Below, in pieces: positions 25,896-34,600 of a stretch of 53,737 nucleotides of DNA (its first letter is position 1; each line of letters starts with the position of its first letter). The DNA is from Acidobacteriota bacterium (GTDB lineage: Bacteria; Acidobacteriota; Vicinamibacteria; Fen-336). Both the position numbers and the translations under genes were made by a program. The notes beneath the pieces were generated by a model. The model was not told where the DNA came from, searched no databases, and saw only the letters and a program-made list of their open reading frames with translations. The stretch spans positions 1 to 53,737 of the forward strand of contig QHVM01000091.1 of NCBI GenBank assembly GCA_003223555.1, given 5' to 3'.

Positions 25896-26312
25896 GTGTC
25901 GAAAGAACGTCCAGCTGCTCGATCGCATCGCTGTGCTTTCGAAAACGGAACGCGGCTGCTCTGCATAGCTGTCATCGGTCTCGTGGGATGCATGGGCGTC
26001 GGTACGCAGCAGAAGCGCATGATCCTTCTGAACAAGGGAACGTTGGAGGAGAGGGTGAGAGCTGCGCAGGAGTACGCGACGAATGAGCACTTGGCTCTCG
26101 TGCGTGCTAGCGTTCGGAAGCGGTTTCCGGAGGTCCGCGAGAGCGATACCGCGGGCCTGGAGCTCTCGTGGCAGCGAATGGTGATGGGAAGCGGAGAGGA
26201 AGACGTCTTTGTCGTGGTTACGTTCACTCCCCAGCGCGACGACATCGATGCTAAAGGAATCGCCGATTATTCGGGGGAGCTAGTGCGCGGCGAGCTGCGG
26301 TCAAAGCTATAG
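25896..26312 (+). CDS. Putative small lipoprotein
   Basis: 138 residues from GTG 25896, with GAAGGAGAA upstream. A basic start and a hydrophobic run end in the lipobox LVGC near residue 32, giving a mature lipoprotein of about 107 residues. Its body is charged and helical with one beta-rich stretch (VMGSGEEDVFVVVTFTPQRD). No family is recognised. It is the third gene of the lower-G+C cluster, 12 nt after the DUF3592-like gene. The N-terminal 22 residues before the hydrophobic run are long for a signal peptide, so a later start is possible. Confidence 0.6.
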   Translation: MSKERPAARSHRCAFENGTRLLCIAVIGLVGCMGVGTQQKRMILLNKGTLEERVRAAQEYATNEHLALVRASVRKRFPEVRESDTAGLELSWQRMVMGSGEEDVFVVVTFTPQRDDIDAKGIADYSGELVRGELRSKL

Positions 26313-26410
26313 AAGGACTGGCTCTCGACGCTTGATGTGATTTCGTGGACGGTGCGACCAACGTGAGCCGTGCAGCCGTCGGCCGCTAGAATTGCAGAGC
26401 GACAGAGGCT

Positions 26411-28032
26411 CTAGGGCAACTGGATCACGGAGACAGCGGCCGCCACCGGCCGGTCTTCCACCGAGCTCACTCCCTCCGGGAGGAGAGACAGAGTCGGTTC
26501 TCGCCAGGCCGCAGCGCCCACTGGGGCATGACGAACTTCACGTCGGTCCATTGGGAGCTGAGCAGAGCGCCTGCGATCGTGAATCCGTTGAGGTCCGCGA
26601 CCTTCTGTTGTTGATGGGCTCGACCCGGAGCCCGAGCCGTCACGGTCGTTCGCAGGTCCTGCAGGGCGCTTTCCAGAGGGAACTTGACGCAAGCGCGTGG
26701 GAAGAAGGCCCATCGGTACTTGGCCCATGGGCGGTTGTCGCAACCATCGGCCGGCCTCGATTCTTGGCGATCGCGGCCCCCATGTCCTCGGCCTCTCGCC
26801 GAAACTGGCGGGCCTGGGCGGTGGCTACCCGTTCGAACAGCGCCGCCTCGGTGATGATCCGCAGCCGGTACAGACGGATGAGGCCGGTATTCCAGAAAGC
26901 GGCAGCCAGCAGGTACAGCGCTGGCAAGACGAGTGGGGCGCGCCGGTGCCGCTCGATCAGCGAAGCCAGGCCGAGGGCGGCGAAGGGAACCACGACGTCG
27001 AACCGCCGCCCGCCGAACGCGTCGTTGCCGACCCATTCGTGACCGAGCCGTTCACGTACAGGGTGAGCGCGACGGTCGCCAGCGCCCGATCCCCAACGCC
27101 CCCAGTCGCGGGCGAAGACGACGAGGGATACCATGGCGATCCGACGCCTGCAGACGTCAGTCACCCCTACGCTCAGGACGAGCGCGAGGCCGACCGCGGC
27201 CTGCCAGCGGACGAGGAAAAGCAGTCCCGCGATCGCGCCGACGAGCAACCAGCTCCCGGCCGCCGGCCGTTCATGAGCACGGACGAGCCTCCAGATGAGG
27301 GCGGCCGCGGCGGCGAAGACGAGGGCGTGGGCCATGTATGGCACCACGAAGATGTAATAGAGGATGGGCGACGTGACGATGGCGCCCAACACCGCGATCG
27401 CCGCCGCGGCCCATTCAAGTCTCCGCGCGAGCGTGTTCATCAGCAGGGCAGTCGCCAGGGCCGCCCACGTCAACAGCCCATGGCGGCGGAGCGGACGTAC
27501 GGGTCGGAGTAACCGTCCGCCGCGTGATTCGTCCATCCGAAGACACGGAGGCCGAGGACGTAGACGTGAGCCAGGAGAAAGAATGGGCTCCAGAGGAGGG
27601 CGCAGCCGATGGCAAAGGGGTTCGGCCGGCGGCCCGTCGGCGTCGACGGCATTTCTCGGAGCTCGGTGCCCGGATTCGCCAGCGTTCCCACTCGTTCGCG
27701 AAGTTGAGATCGTGATCGAAGACGACCGATCGGACGTAGGCGTAGTAGCCGGCGCTGTCGGCACGAAACTCGGGCTGGACCCTCGCTTGGATGCAGAAGA
27801 GAATCGCGACGCACGACGCGAGGAGCGGACCACGGCGGGAAGTGCGGCCAGCCAACGCGAGGGCGGCCCCGACGAGAGCGAGGGCGGGAGCGGCAACGGC
27901 TCCACGGCTCATCGTGGGATCGAGCAGCCGGACGGCCGACCAGAGCAGCCCGGCGATACTGAAGGCAAGCGCAAGCACTCTTCCCCCAATGCGCGGAGGA
28001 ACCGGGGTGCTGTCCGTGAGGCTGTCGCCCAT
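26411..28032 (-). pseudogene. Polytopic membrane protein, glycosyltransferase-like, broken by several frameshifts
   Basis: Coding sequence starts at ATG 28032 (MGDSLTDSTPVPPRIGGR) and can be followed downwards through at least four frames. The first has helices and RADSAGYYAYVRSVVFDHDL. The second begins NPGTELREMPSTPTGRRPN and runs to DPYVRSAAMG. The third carries more helices (LLTWAALATALLMNTLARR to LLAAAFWNTGLIRLYR). The last reads VKFVMPQWALRPGENRLCL then VEDRPVAAAVSVIQLP. The layout resembles ArnT/PMT-like membrane glycosyltransferases of about 540 residues. Shifts lie near 27679, 27478, about 26720 and about 26478, each mended by one added base. It may be a decayed gene or an intact gene in badly resolved sequence. 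Confidence 0.7.
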
Positions 28033-28201
28033 GTCTGGGTGACATCCTACGCAACGGTCCGCGACGTCTCAATGCCCTGCAGAGCAAGGGGCAGCGTGAG
28101 CAGCTGCACCGCCTCGACGAGCCTTCGTTACGAGACGGAACCCGCGACCATCGCCCGCCTTCGGCTACAGATCGCCGCGATCGAGGAAGGCACCGCGAGC
28201 T

Positions 28202-28663
28202 CTATGGAGTCGCCTGTCGAGCGTGAACGAGGCGGATCGGTCGCAGCAGCTCTTCGAGGACCTGCGTGCGGATCCTCACGGCGATTGCCCGCGCCCTTCG
28301 CTCGCCATATTTCGCCACGGAGAACGAGCGCTTCCGCGGACGCCCAGCAGCGTCGACCCAAGTAGCGCAGTAGTATCGCATCCGAGTGCCTCGGCGCGTC
28401 CTCTGGACGGCCAGGTGAACGCCGATCACGCCGGTCGTATTGAACACGTAGCGGCGCTTGAACTTTCGCGGCGGGGGCAGCGTCTCGGTCATTTCGTTGC
28501 GCCAGCGCGACGCGCGACGGAAGGACGCCTCTCGATCGGCCTCGTCGCTGAAGTAGCGATCATAGAGCCGCCCGGCCGCTTGAGGCAGACATGCCAGCCG
28601 TGGAAGTAATGATGGTCGACCCGCTGAACGTTCCGCATCTTGGACTGACTCTAAACGCAGCAT
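28202..28663 (-). CDS. AP2-like DNA-binding domain protein
   Basis: About 153 residues if started at the Met at 28663; the frame is open further up. The core from RRYVFNTTGVIGVHLAVQRT, then YYCATWVDAAGRPRKRSFSV and AKYGERRARAIAVRIRTQV matches the bacterial AP2/ERF-type three-strand-plus-helix fold. In bacteria such domains occur alone or in homing endonucleases and bind DNA. No nuclease motif is visible here. It lies next to the broken membrane-protein gene and the DUF4160 pair, in an accessory patch, so it may belong to a mobile element. The start is uncertain. Confidence 0.6.
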   Translation of the reverse strand: MLRLESVQDAERSAGRPSLLPRLACLPQAAGRLYDRYFSDEADREASFRRASRWRNEMTETLPPPRKFKRRYVFNTTGVIGVHLAVQRTRRGTRMRYYCATWVDAAGRPRKRSFSVAKYGERRARAIAVRIRTQVLEELLRPIRLVHARQATP

Positions 28664-28753
28664 CATCATGCCACGCATCTTCGCCAGCGGCGGGCGTACA
28701 ATCGACCCAAGGAGAGGACCTCGTGCGGCAGGGAATGAAGGTAGAAGCGGGCT

Positions 28754-28996
28754 GTGTCGACGCTGTTGCACATCGAGGGCTTCCGATTCTACTTCCACAG
28801 CCGGGAGGGCACGGAGCCTCCGCATGTGCACGTGCGCAAGGGCGATGCGAACGCGAAGCTATGGCTGCAGCCCATACGGTTGGCGTTCGCGGACGGCTAT
28901 AGCCCCTCGGAGCTGAGGCGGATTCGCGAGTTGACCCTTGAGCATCAAGCCTTCTTCATCGAGAGGTGGCATGAGTACTTCTCCGATCAGCGCTGA
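28754..28996 (+). CDS. DUF4160 protein (possible toxin-antitoxin component)
   Basis: 80 residues from GTG 28754. STLLHIEGFRFYFHSREGTE, then PPHVHVRKGDANAKLWLQP, is the DUF4160 core, with the conserved PPHVHV motif. DUF4160 proteins are usually followed by a DUF2442 gene, as here, and the pair is suspected to be a toxin-antitoxin-like module. The next gene overlaps by 26 bases, typical of coupled two-gene modules. Which partner would be the toxin cannot be read from the sequence. Confidence 0.88.
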   Translation: MSTLLHIEGFRFYFHSREGTEPPHVHVRKGDANAKLWLQPIRLAFADGYSPSELRRIRELTLEHQAFFIERWHEYFSDQR

Positions 28997-29216
28997 GCCG
29001 CGCGCCCGAGGGCTCGAGTTCATCCCTGATGCCTTCGTGGTCCATTTGCTGGATGGACGCTCGCTGACCGTGCCGCTCGAATGGTTTCCGCGCCTGCGCG
29101 ATGCGACGCCGGAACAGAGGGGCCGCTACGAGTTCTCCGGCCACGGCTACGCAATCCACTGGCCCGAGCTGGACGAAGACATCTCCGTGCCTGGCCTTCT
29201 CGGCCTGCCCGACTGA
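28971..29216 (+). CDS. DUF2442 protein
   Basis: 81 residues from ATG 28971, the start that begins MSTSPISAEPRARGLEF. FVVHLLDGRSLTVPLEWFPRL, then ATPEQRGRYEFSGHGYAIHW and PELDEDISVPGLL, is the standard DUF2442 sequence. It overlaps the DUF4160 gene by 26 bases in another frame. DUF2442 folds like the N-terminal domain of a NifQ-related protein and is thought to bind a partner, but its role is unproven. Confidence 0.9.
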   Translation: MSTSPISAEPRARGLEFIPDAFVVHLLDGRSLTVPLEWFPRLRDATPEQRGRYEFSGHGYAIHWPELDEDISVPGLLGLPD

Positions 29217-29231
29217 TCTTTCCTGACCGCG

Positions 29232-29265
29232 GCCGCACCGCCCTGGCGGCCCAGGACGGTGCGGC
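29232..29265. terminator. Bidirectional terminator-like hairpin
   Basis: GCCGCACCG (29232-29240) pairs perfectly with CGGTGCGGC (29257-29265). Inside, CCTGG pairs with CCAGG around a four-base loop, with one mismatch between the stems. It lies between the convergent DUF2442 and subtilase genes. The flanks carry CTTTC on the left and GAAAG on the right, short T-runs for either direction. Confidence 0.65.
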
Positions 29266-29282
29266 AACGACCGAAGAAAGCG

Positions 29283-30680
29283 CTACGGCGTGGCGGCCAG
29301 GGCGGCCGACGCGCTGGCCAGGCCGGCGCCCGCCGCGTCCGCGCCCCAGCAGATCTGCTGGGGCGGACCGGACGGCTGGGCCACCGTCCGGCAGCCGGGC
29401 GGAAGCGGCGTGGCGGTGCTCTCCAGGATCGACTCGACCTGGGCCGCGTTGAGGCCCGGGTTCTTCTGCATCATGAGCGCCGCGATGCCGGCCACGTGGG
29501 GCGAGGCCATGCTCGTGCCGCCCAGGAAGTAGTACGACGTCTTGCCGCTCTGGACCTGGTACGGCCCCACCACCCACGAGCCCGGCGCGGCGACGTCGAG
29601 GTCCTGGCCCGGTTTCTCGCGGCTCGAGAAGTCCGTGATGTAGAAGTCGGCCGGGTTGGTCGGGTCGGCCACGTCGTCGGCGTACCACCAGTTGAACGGG
29701 TTGCCGTCGGCGCCCGGCTTCCACTCGCCGACCCAGCCGGAGGCGGCGGCCGAGATGACCGGCGGATACGCGCCGGGATAGCCCATGCCCCTCTCGCCCG
29801 AGTTGCCGGCCGCGGCGACCACGATCACGCCCTCGCCGATCGCGTAGTCGATCGCGGCCTTCTCCATGGCGTCGAGGCCGGGACCGCCGAGGCTCATGTT
29901 GATGACGAGCGGCGAGGCGCCGAGCGCGCCCGAGGCCTTGAGGTCGGTGACGTACACGATGCCGCGGGCGATCACCGAGGACCAGCCGAAGCCAGCGTTC
30001 TTCAGGACCTTCACCGGGATGATCGTCGCCTTGGTGGCGGCGCCGTTGATGGGCACCCCGCCGAGGCTGTAGCCGATGACGGTGCTGGTCACGTGGGTGC
30101 CGTGGGAGTTCTGGTCGTGCTCCCAGCAGTTGGGCGGCTCCGATACGTTGCCCATGTCCCCGCCCCCGCCGCTGAAGCACTTGGCGAGCGAGGTGGCGAT
30201 GCGCTCCTGCGGGAAGTACTGCCGCCACGAGTCGAGCAGGCCCGTGTCGATGACGGCCACATACACGCCGCTGCCGTCGTAGGCGACCGTGCGGCCGCGG
30301 CGGAAGTCGGTGACGTCGATGGCGTCCTGGTCCCACGTGCTGAGCCCGTTCGAGAAGTTGGTGGCGGAGACGGTGTCGACGGGGGCGCCCGTGCGCGAGG
30401 CGTCGGGGTTGGCCGCGGCCACGTAGCGCAGGCCGCGGATGGCGTCGAGCTGGCTCTCATAGGCCTGCATCGTGACGGCGTCGATCTCCGGCACGACGTC
30501 GCGCACCTTGCCGTGGGCGCCGAGGTCGGCCAGGATGGCGTCGGTCACGTGCGTGCTCAGGACGACGTTGATCCCGATGAGCTTGTCGGCCGGAGCGGCG
30601 GCGGCGAGGGTGGCGCAGCCGAGAAGCGCGGCCAGCGACGCCCCCCGGGCGAGGCTGGACCGCAGCGAACACGCGTTCAT
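29283..30680 (-). CDS. Secreted subtilisin-family (S8) serine protease
   Basis: 465 residues from ATG 30680; GGAGG lies 9 nt upstream. The signal peptide is about residues 1-29, followed by a propeptide-like region (about 32-90). The catalytic triad is Asp 145 (VAVIDTGLL), His 193 (NSHGTHVTST) and Ser 390 (GGTSMASPHVAGIA), with oxyanion Asn 293 (AAGNSG). A Cys pair (about 168 and 185) may form a disulphide in the insert before the His block. It is exported and degrades protein outside the cytoplasm. The frame is open far upstream, but there it is the shadow of the GcvT-like gene. Confidence 0.95.
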   Translation of the reverse strand: MNACSLRSSLARGASLAALLGCATLAAAAPADKLIGINVVLSTHVTDAILADLGAHGKVRDVVPEIDAVTMQAYESQLDAIRGLRYVAAANPDASRTGAPVDTVSATNFSNGLSTWDQDAIDVTDFRRGRTVAYDGSGVYVAVIDTGLLDSWRQYFPQERIATSLAKCFSGGGGDMGNVSEPPNCWEHDQNSHGTHVTSTVIGYSLGGVPINGAATKATIIPVKVLKNAGFGWSSVIARGIVYVTDLKASGALGASPLVINMSLGGPGLDAMEKAAIDYAIGEGVIVVAAAGNSGERGMGYPGAYPPVISAAASGWVGEWKPGADGNPFNWWYADDVADPTNPADFYITDFSSREKPGQDLDVAAPGSWVVGPYQVQSGKTSYYFLGGTSMASPHVAGIAALMMQKNPGLNAAQVESILESTATPLPPGCRTVAQPSGPPQQICWGADAAGAGLASASAALAATP

Positions 30681-30794
30681 GGAATCGGACCTCCGTTCTA
30701 AGGGAAGGAAGCCACGGTAGCGGCGGTCGCGGCGGCTGTCAAGGCCGTCATCGGCACGGCCTTCCATCCGCGCACCTCCGCCCTCTGCGAGAGC

Positions 30795-31937
30795 ATGAGC
30801 TGGCGCGACTGGGCGGGCTACTTCGCGGTCAGCACCTACGAGGTCCACCACGAGCGCGAGTACAACGCGATCCGCAACGCGGCCGCCCTCATCGACATCT
30901 CGCCGCTCTTCAAGTACCGGGTGAGCGGCAGGGACGCCACCCGGCTCGTCGACCGCGTCATCACCCGCGACGCGGGCAAGATCGCGGTCGGCCAGGTCGC
31001 CTACACGCACTGGTGCGACGGCGAGGGCAAGGTGATCGACGACGGCACCGTGTCCCACCTCGGCCCCGACCTCTACCGCTGGACGGCGGCCGAGCCCAAC
31101 CTGCGCTGGATCACCCAGAACGCCCTCGGCCTCGACGTGAAGGTCGAGGACATCTCGGACCGGACGGCGGCCGTCGCGCTGCAGGGCCCGACGAGCCGGG
31201 CGGTCCTGGAATCGTGCGCCGAGACCGAGGTCCCCCTCGGCTCGCTGAAGTACTTCCGCGTCACCCGCGGGCGCGTCGGCGGCATCGCGGTGGAGGTCTC
31301 CCGCACCGGCTACACCGGCGACCTCGGCTACGAGGTGTGGGTCGACGCGCCGCGGGCGGTCGAGCTGTGGGACGCGCTCATGGAGGCGGGCCGCCCCTAC
31401 GACGTCACGCCCGCGGGCATGCTGGCCCTCGACGTGGCCCGCATCGAGGCCGGGCTCATCCTGCTCGACGTGGACTACGTCGGCTCCAAGAAGGCGCTCG
31501 TGCCGTCGCAGAAGTACACGCCGTACGAGATCGGGCTCGGCCGCCTCGTGCACCTCGACAAGGCACCCTTCGTCGGCCAGTCGGCCCTCAAGAAGGAAGC
31601 GGCGGAGGGCCCGAAGCGGCAGCTCGTCGGACTGGAGGTCGACTGGGACCATCTGGAGCGCCTCTACGACGAGGCCGGCCTGCCTCCTCAGCTCCCGGCC
31701 ACCGCCTCGCGCCTTTCGGTGCCCGTCTACCGGCACGGCCGCCAGGTGGGCAAGGCCACGAGCACGACCTGGTCCCCGACCCTGAAGAAGATGATCGCCC
31801 TCGCCACCGTCGCGTCACCGGCGGCCGTGATCGGCACCGCCCTCGAGATGGAGCTGACGGTCGACCACCAGCGCCGGCAGGTGAAGGTGACGGTGGCCAA
31901 GCTGCCGTTCTTCGATCCGCCGCGCAAGCGGGCCTGA
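30795..31937 (+). CDS. GcvT-family aminomethyltransferase-like protein
   Basis: 380 residues from ATG 30795. HEREYNAIRNAAALIDISPL, then GKVIDDGTVSHLG (with the conserved folate-site Asp), SRTGYTGDLGYEVW and LALDVARIEAGLILLDVDY match the T-protein/folate-dependent methyltransferase fold. True GcvT acts with H and P proteins, which are not here. This branch is usually annotated as aminomethyltransferase family and may demethylate another amine. The 45 nt upstream encode GTAFHPRTSALCES in frame, which looks like the usual N-terminus of this branch, yet no ATG, GTG or TTG is in frame there. Confidence 0.87.
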   Translation: MSWRDWAGYFAVSTYEVHHEREYNAIRNAAALIDISPLFKYRVSGRDATRLVDRVITRDAGKIAVGQVAYTHWCDGEGKVIDDGTVSHLGPDLYRWTAAEPNLRWITQNALGLDVKVEDISDRTAAVALQGPTSRAVLESCAETEVPLGSLKYFRVTRGRVGGIAVEVSRTGYTGDLGYEVWVDAPRAVELWDALMEAGRPYDVTPAGMLALDVARIEAGLILLDVDYVGSKKALVPSQKYTPYEIGLGRLVHLDKAPFVGQSALKKEAAEGPKRQLVGLEVDWDHLERLYDEAGLPPQLPATASRLSVPVYRHGRQVGKATSTTWSPTLKKMIALATVASPAAVIGTALEMELTVDHQRRQVKVTVAKLPFFDPPRKRA

Positions 31938-31943
31938 AGGCGG

Positions 31944-33266
31944 ATGGCGAGCAAGCGGGAGGCCGGGGGCAAGAAGCGCCGCTATCCGTGGTGGTTGGAG
32001 ATGTTGGCCGCCTTCGGAGTCGCCTCGACCATCACGGTCGTCCTCACGCTTTTCTTCGCCATCGGGCGCCGGCCCTCGCGCCTGGTCCCGACGCAGTCGC
32101 CGGCCGTCGACAGCCCCGAGTTCCTGGCCGCGGTGGCGGGGACGGCGGGCACGCCGATCCGGGCCGGGGGAACGATCCGCCTGCTGAACAACGGCGTCGA
32201 GTTCTTCCCGGCCCTGCTCCAGGCGCTACACGAGGCGAAGCACACGATCGACTTCGCGGTCTACATCTGGGAGCCGGGCCAGGCGTGCGACGACGTGAGC
32301 ACGGCGCTCATCGAGCGGGCGCGGGCCGGGGTCCAGGTGCGGGTGCTCCTCGACGGCATGGGAGCCCTGAAGATTCCCGGCGACACCGTCGACGCGATGA
32401 AGAAGGCCGGGGTCAAGGTCGAGACGTTCCGGCCGGCGCGCTTCGGCAAGCTGACGCGGTTCCACAAGCGGAACCACCGGCGGGCGATCGTGATCGACGG
32501 CGAGGTCGGCTTCACCGGCGGCGCCGCGGTGGCCGACAAGTGGGCCGGCGATGCGGACACCCCGGAGCACTGGCGGGACACGATGGTGAAGGTCACCGGG
32601 CCACCGGCCTCGACGCTCCAGTCCGCCTTCGCCCAGACCTGGGCCTACTCCGGGGGCGAGCTGATCGCCGGATCCACGTTCTTCCCTCCCGAGGGCACCC
32701 GCGGCACGGCGGGCGGCATGCTCCACACCGGCATCGCCAGCGCTCCTTCGAGCGACGATCACCCCCTCACGCTCTTCTTCATACAGTCCTTCGCCGCCGC
32801 CCGCCGGCGCCTCTACATCACCACGCCCTACTTCGTGCCCGACGAGAGCACCCGGCGCGTCGTGGAGGAGCGGGCCCGGGCGGGAGTCGACGTCCGCATC
32901 CTGCTCCCCGACCAGCACACCGACGCCAAGCCGATCCGGCTGGCCAGCCACCGCTATTACGAGGAGCTGCTCGAATCGGGGGTCGGCGTCTACGAATACC
33001 AGGGCACGATGATGCACACGAAGGGCGTGGTCGTGGACGGCCAGTGGTCGGTCGTGGGCTCGGCCAACATGGACATCCGCTCCAAGGAGCTGAACATGGA
33101 GAACGTGCTCGGCGTGCTGGACGCGCGCTTCGCGGCCGAGCTGGAGACGGCTTTCCACAAGGACCTGGGGAAGGCCAGGGAGATCCGGCTCGAGCAGTGG
33201 CGGCGCCGGAGCTGGCTGGCGCGGATCGGCGAGCGCTTCTGCGCGCTGTTCGGGGAACAGTACTGA
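31944..33266 (+). CDS. Phospholipase D family protein (cardiolipin synthase-like)
   Basis: 440 residues, 6 nt after the GcvT-like gene. One N-terminal helix at about 20-42 anchors it. The two HKD-type sites are NHRRAIVIDGEVGFTGG, in which the Lys is replaced by Arg, and MMHTKGVVVDGQWSVVGSAN. A second-half PYFVPDES motif matches cardiolipin synthases. The family swaps phosphatidyl groups between alcohols or cleaves phosphodiesters. Cardiolipin synthase is the best guess, with the His-x-Arg site as a caution. Confidence 0.9.
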   Translation: MASKREAGGKKRRYPWWLEMLAAFGVASTITVVLTLFFAIGRRPSRLVPTQSPAVDSPEFLAAVAGTAGTPIRAGGTIRLLNNGVEFFPALLQALHEAKHTIDFAVYIWEPGQACDDVSTALIERARAGVQVRVLLDGMGALKIPGDTVDAMKKAGVKVETFRPARFGKLTRFHKRNHRRAIVIDGEVGFTGGAAVADKWAGDADTPEHWRDTMVKVTGPPASTLQSAFAQTWAYSGGELIAGSTFFPPEGTRGTAGGMLHTGIASAPSSDDHPLTLFFIQSFAAARRRLYITTPYFVPDESTRRVVEERARAGVDVRILLPDQHTDAKPIRLASHRYYEELLESGVGVYEYQGTMMHTKGVVVDGQWSVVGSANMDIRSKELNMENVLGVLDARFAAELETAFHKDLGKAREIRLEQWRRRSWLARIGERFCALFGEQY

Positions 33267-33296
33267 CTGGCGTGGATCTTGCTCCAATCCTCACCG

Positions 33297-34586
33297 ATGG
33301 CTCTGACCGACCGGCATGCCGCCCGTGTCTTCCCGCAAAGTGCGCTGCCGGCATGCCTTCTGGCCGGCCTCCTGCTGCCCCTGCTCGCCTGCCACCGCGA
33401 GGCCCCACCCGTGAAGAAGGCGGAGACGACCGCCGCGCCGACCCCCGCCCCGACTCCCGAGCCGTCCGCGACGCCGATCCCGCCCGAGACGTGGGCAGCC
33501 GCCATCGAGAAGGTGGAGGAGCGGCGCGGATCGCCGGGCCGGATCGAGGTCCCGCACGAGCTGGAGCACTACGAGGACCGCCGGCGCTTCCTCGCCCTCC
33601 AGATGGCCGACTCCAAGGAGGAGGGCTACGACGTGCCCCACGACCAGGCCGAGCTGGTGGAGATGATTCAGCGGGGCGAGCTGGTCGAGGTGCGAGCGCT
33701 CGGCGACGACTACATCCTCTACGACGTCGGCACCGCGATCCGCGAGGACCCGCTCTCGCATTACGACGTGGCGAGCGGGAAGGACGTGAAGCTCTTCGCC
33801 TCCCTCGAGGACTACCAGGAGGAGGATGCCCGGCTGGCCGAGGAGGAGAAGCGACCGGGGCCGGCGGGGGTCAAGGCCCGGGCGGAGCGGGAGCTGCTGG
33901 CCTCGTTCTACAACGACCCGGAGAAGCGCGACAGGCTTTTTGCCGAGTACGAAGCGGTCACCGACCTGGCCCGGAGCTTCCGGGGCCTCACCTACGACCT
34001 GGACGACCCCGCCGACCGGACGCGCTTCCAGGTCCGTCTCCTGAGCTTCATCCGGCCGGCCGCGCGCGACATCCTCATGAAGCTCGCCCACGACTACCAC
34101 GAGAAGTTCGGGCGCCGCCTGCCCGTGACGTCACTGGTGCGCACGCAGCGCTACCAGCGCCGCATGGTGCACAACAGCCCCAACGCCACCGGCGTCGAAC
34201 TCGCCCCGCACTTGACGGGGATGGCGTTCGACGTCTCCTACAAGTTCATGGCTCCGGACGAGCAGAACTTCGTCATGGAACAGATCGCGCGGCTGAAGGA
34301 CGCGGAACGGGTCGAGGCGTTGCGCGAGCACAACAACTCGTTCCACGTCTATACCTACGCCGACGGCCACCGGCCGGCCGAGAGCGACGTCACCGGCTTC
34401 CTGGACGAGGTAGAGGCCGCTCACCCGCAATCCGCTCCGCACAAGGCCGTCGCCGCCGGTCGCCGGGCGACCGGGAGCCGCTCTGCCGCCAGCAGCGGCC
34501 CCTCGAGCCGCAAGGCAGGCGCAGCGCGCCGCGCGCATGTCGCGACGCGCCGCGGCGGCCGCCACCTCGCCTCCCGTAGCCGCTAG
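33297..34586 (+). CDS. DUF5715-type lipoprotein
   Basis: 429 residues from ATG 33297. The signal peptide ends in a lipobox (LLPLLAC), followed by a Pro/Ala/Thr linker. The C-terminal domain at about 250-375 reads LPVTSLVRTQRYQRRM, then NATGVELAPHLTGMAFDVSY, and NNSFHVYTY. This is the DUF5715 pattern, with His and Asp residues arranged like those of M15 zinc D,D-peptidases. A cell-wall role is plausible on that resemblance. The last 50 residues are basic and low in complexity. A Met at 33279 is an alternative start. Confidence 0.82.
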   Translation: MALTDRHAARVFPQSALPACLLAGLLLPLLACHREAPPVKKAETTAAPTPAPTPEPSATPIPPETWAAAIEKVEERRGSPGRIEVPHELEHYEDRRRFLALQMADSKEEGYDVPHDQAELVEMIQRGELVEVRALGDDYILYDVGTAIREDPLSHYDVASGKDVKLFASLEDYQEEDARLAEEEKRPGPAGVKARAERELLASFYNDPEKRDRLFAEYEAVTDLARSFRGLTYDLDDPADRTRFQVRLLSFIRPAARDILMKLAHDYHEKFGRRLPVTSLVRTQRYQRRMVHNSPNATGVELAPHLTGMAFDVSYKFMAPDEQNFVMEQIARLKDAERVEALREHNNSFHVYTYADGHRPAESDVTGFLDEVEAAHPQSAPHKAVAAGRRATGSRSAASSGPSSRKAGAARRAHVATRRGGRHLASRSR

Positions 34587-34600
34587 ACGGCCGGCCGTCT
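34585..34600. terminator. Perfect 16-bp palindrome between convergent genes
   Basis: AGACGGCCGGCCGTCT fills the 13-nt gap between the DUF5715 and SGNH gene stops and reaches into both stop codons. As RNA it folds into a six-pair stem with a four-base loop in either direction. A bidirectional terminator is the natural reading, though it has no T-tract. Confidence 0.5.

Noticed and set aside
31013-34579. Plus-strand open frame of 1188 codons across the GcvT, PLD and DUF5715 genes
   Set aside because: Arg/Pro/Gly-rich out-of-frame shadow spanning three well-supported genes in another frame.
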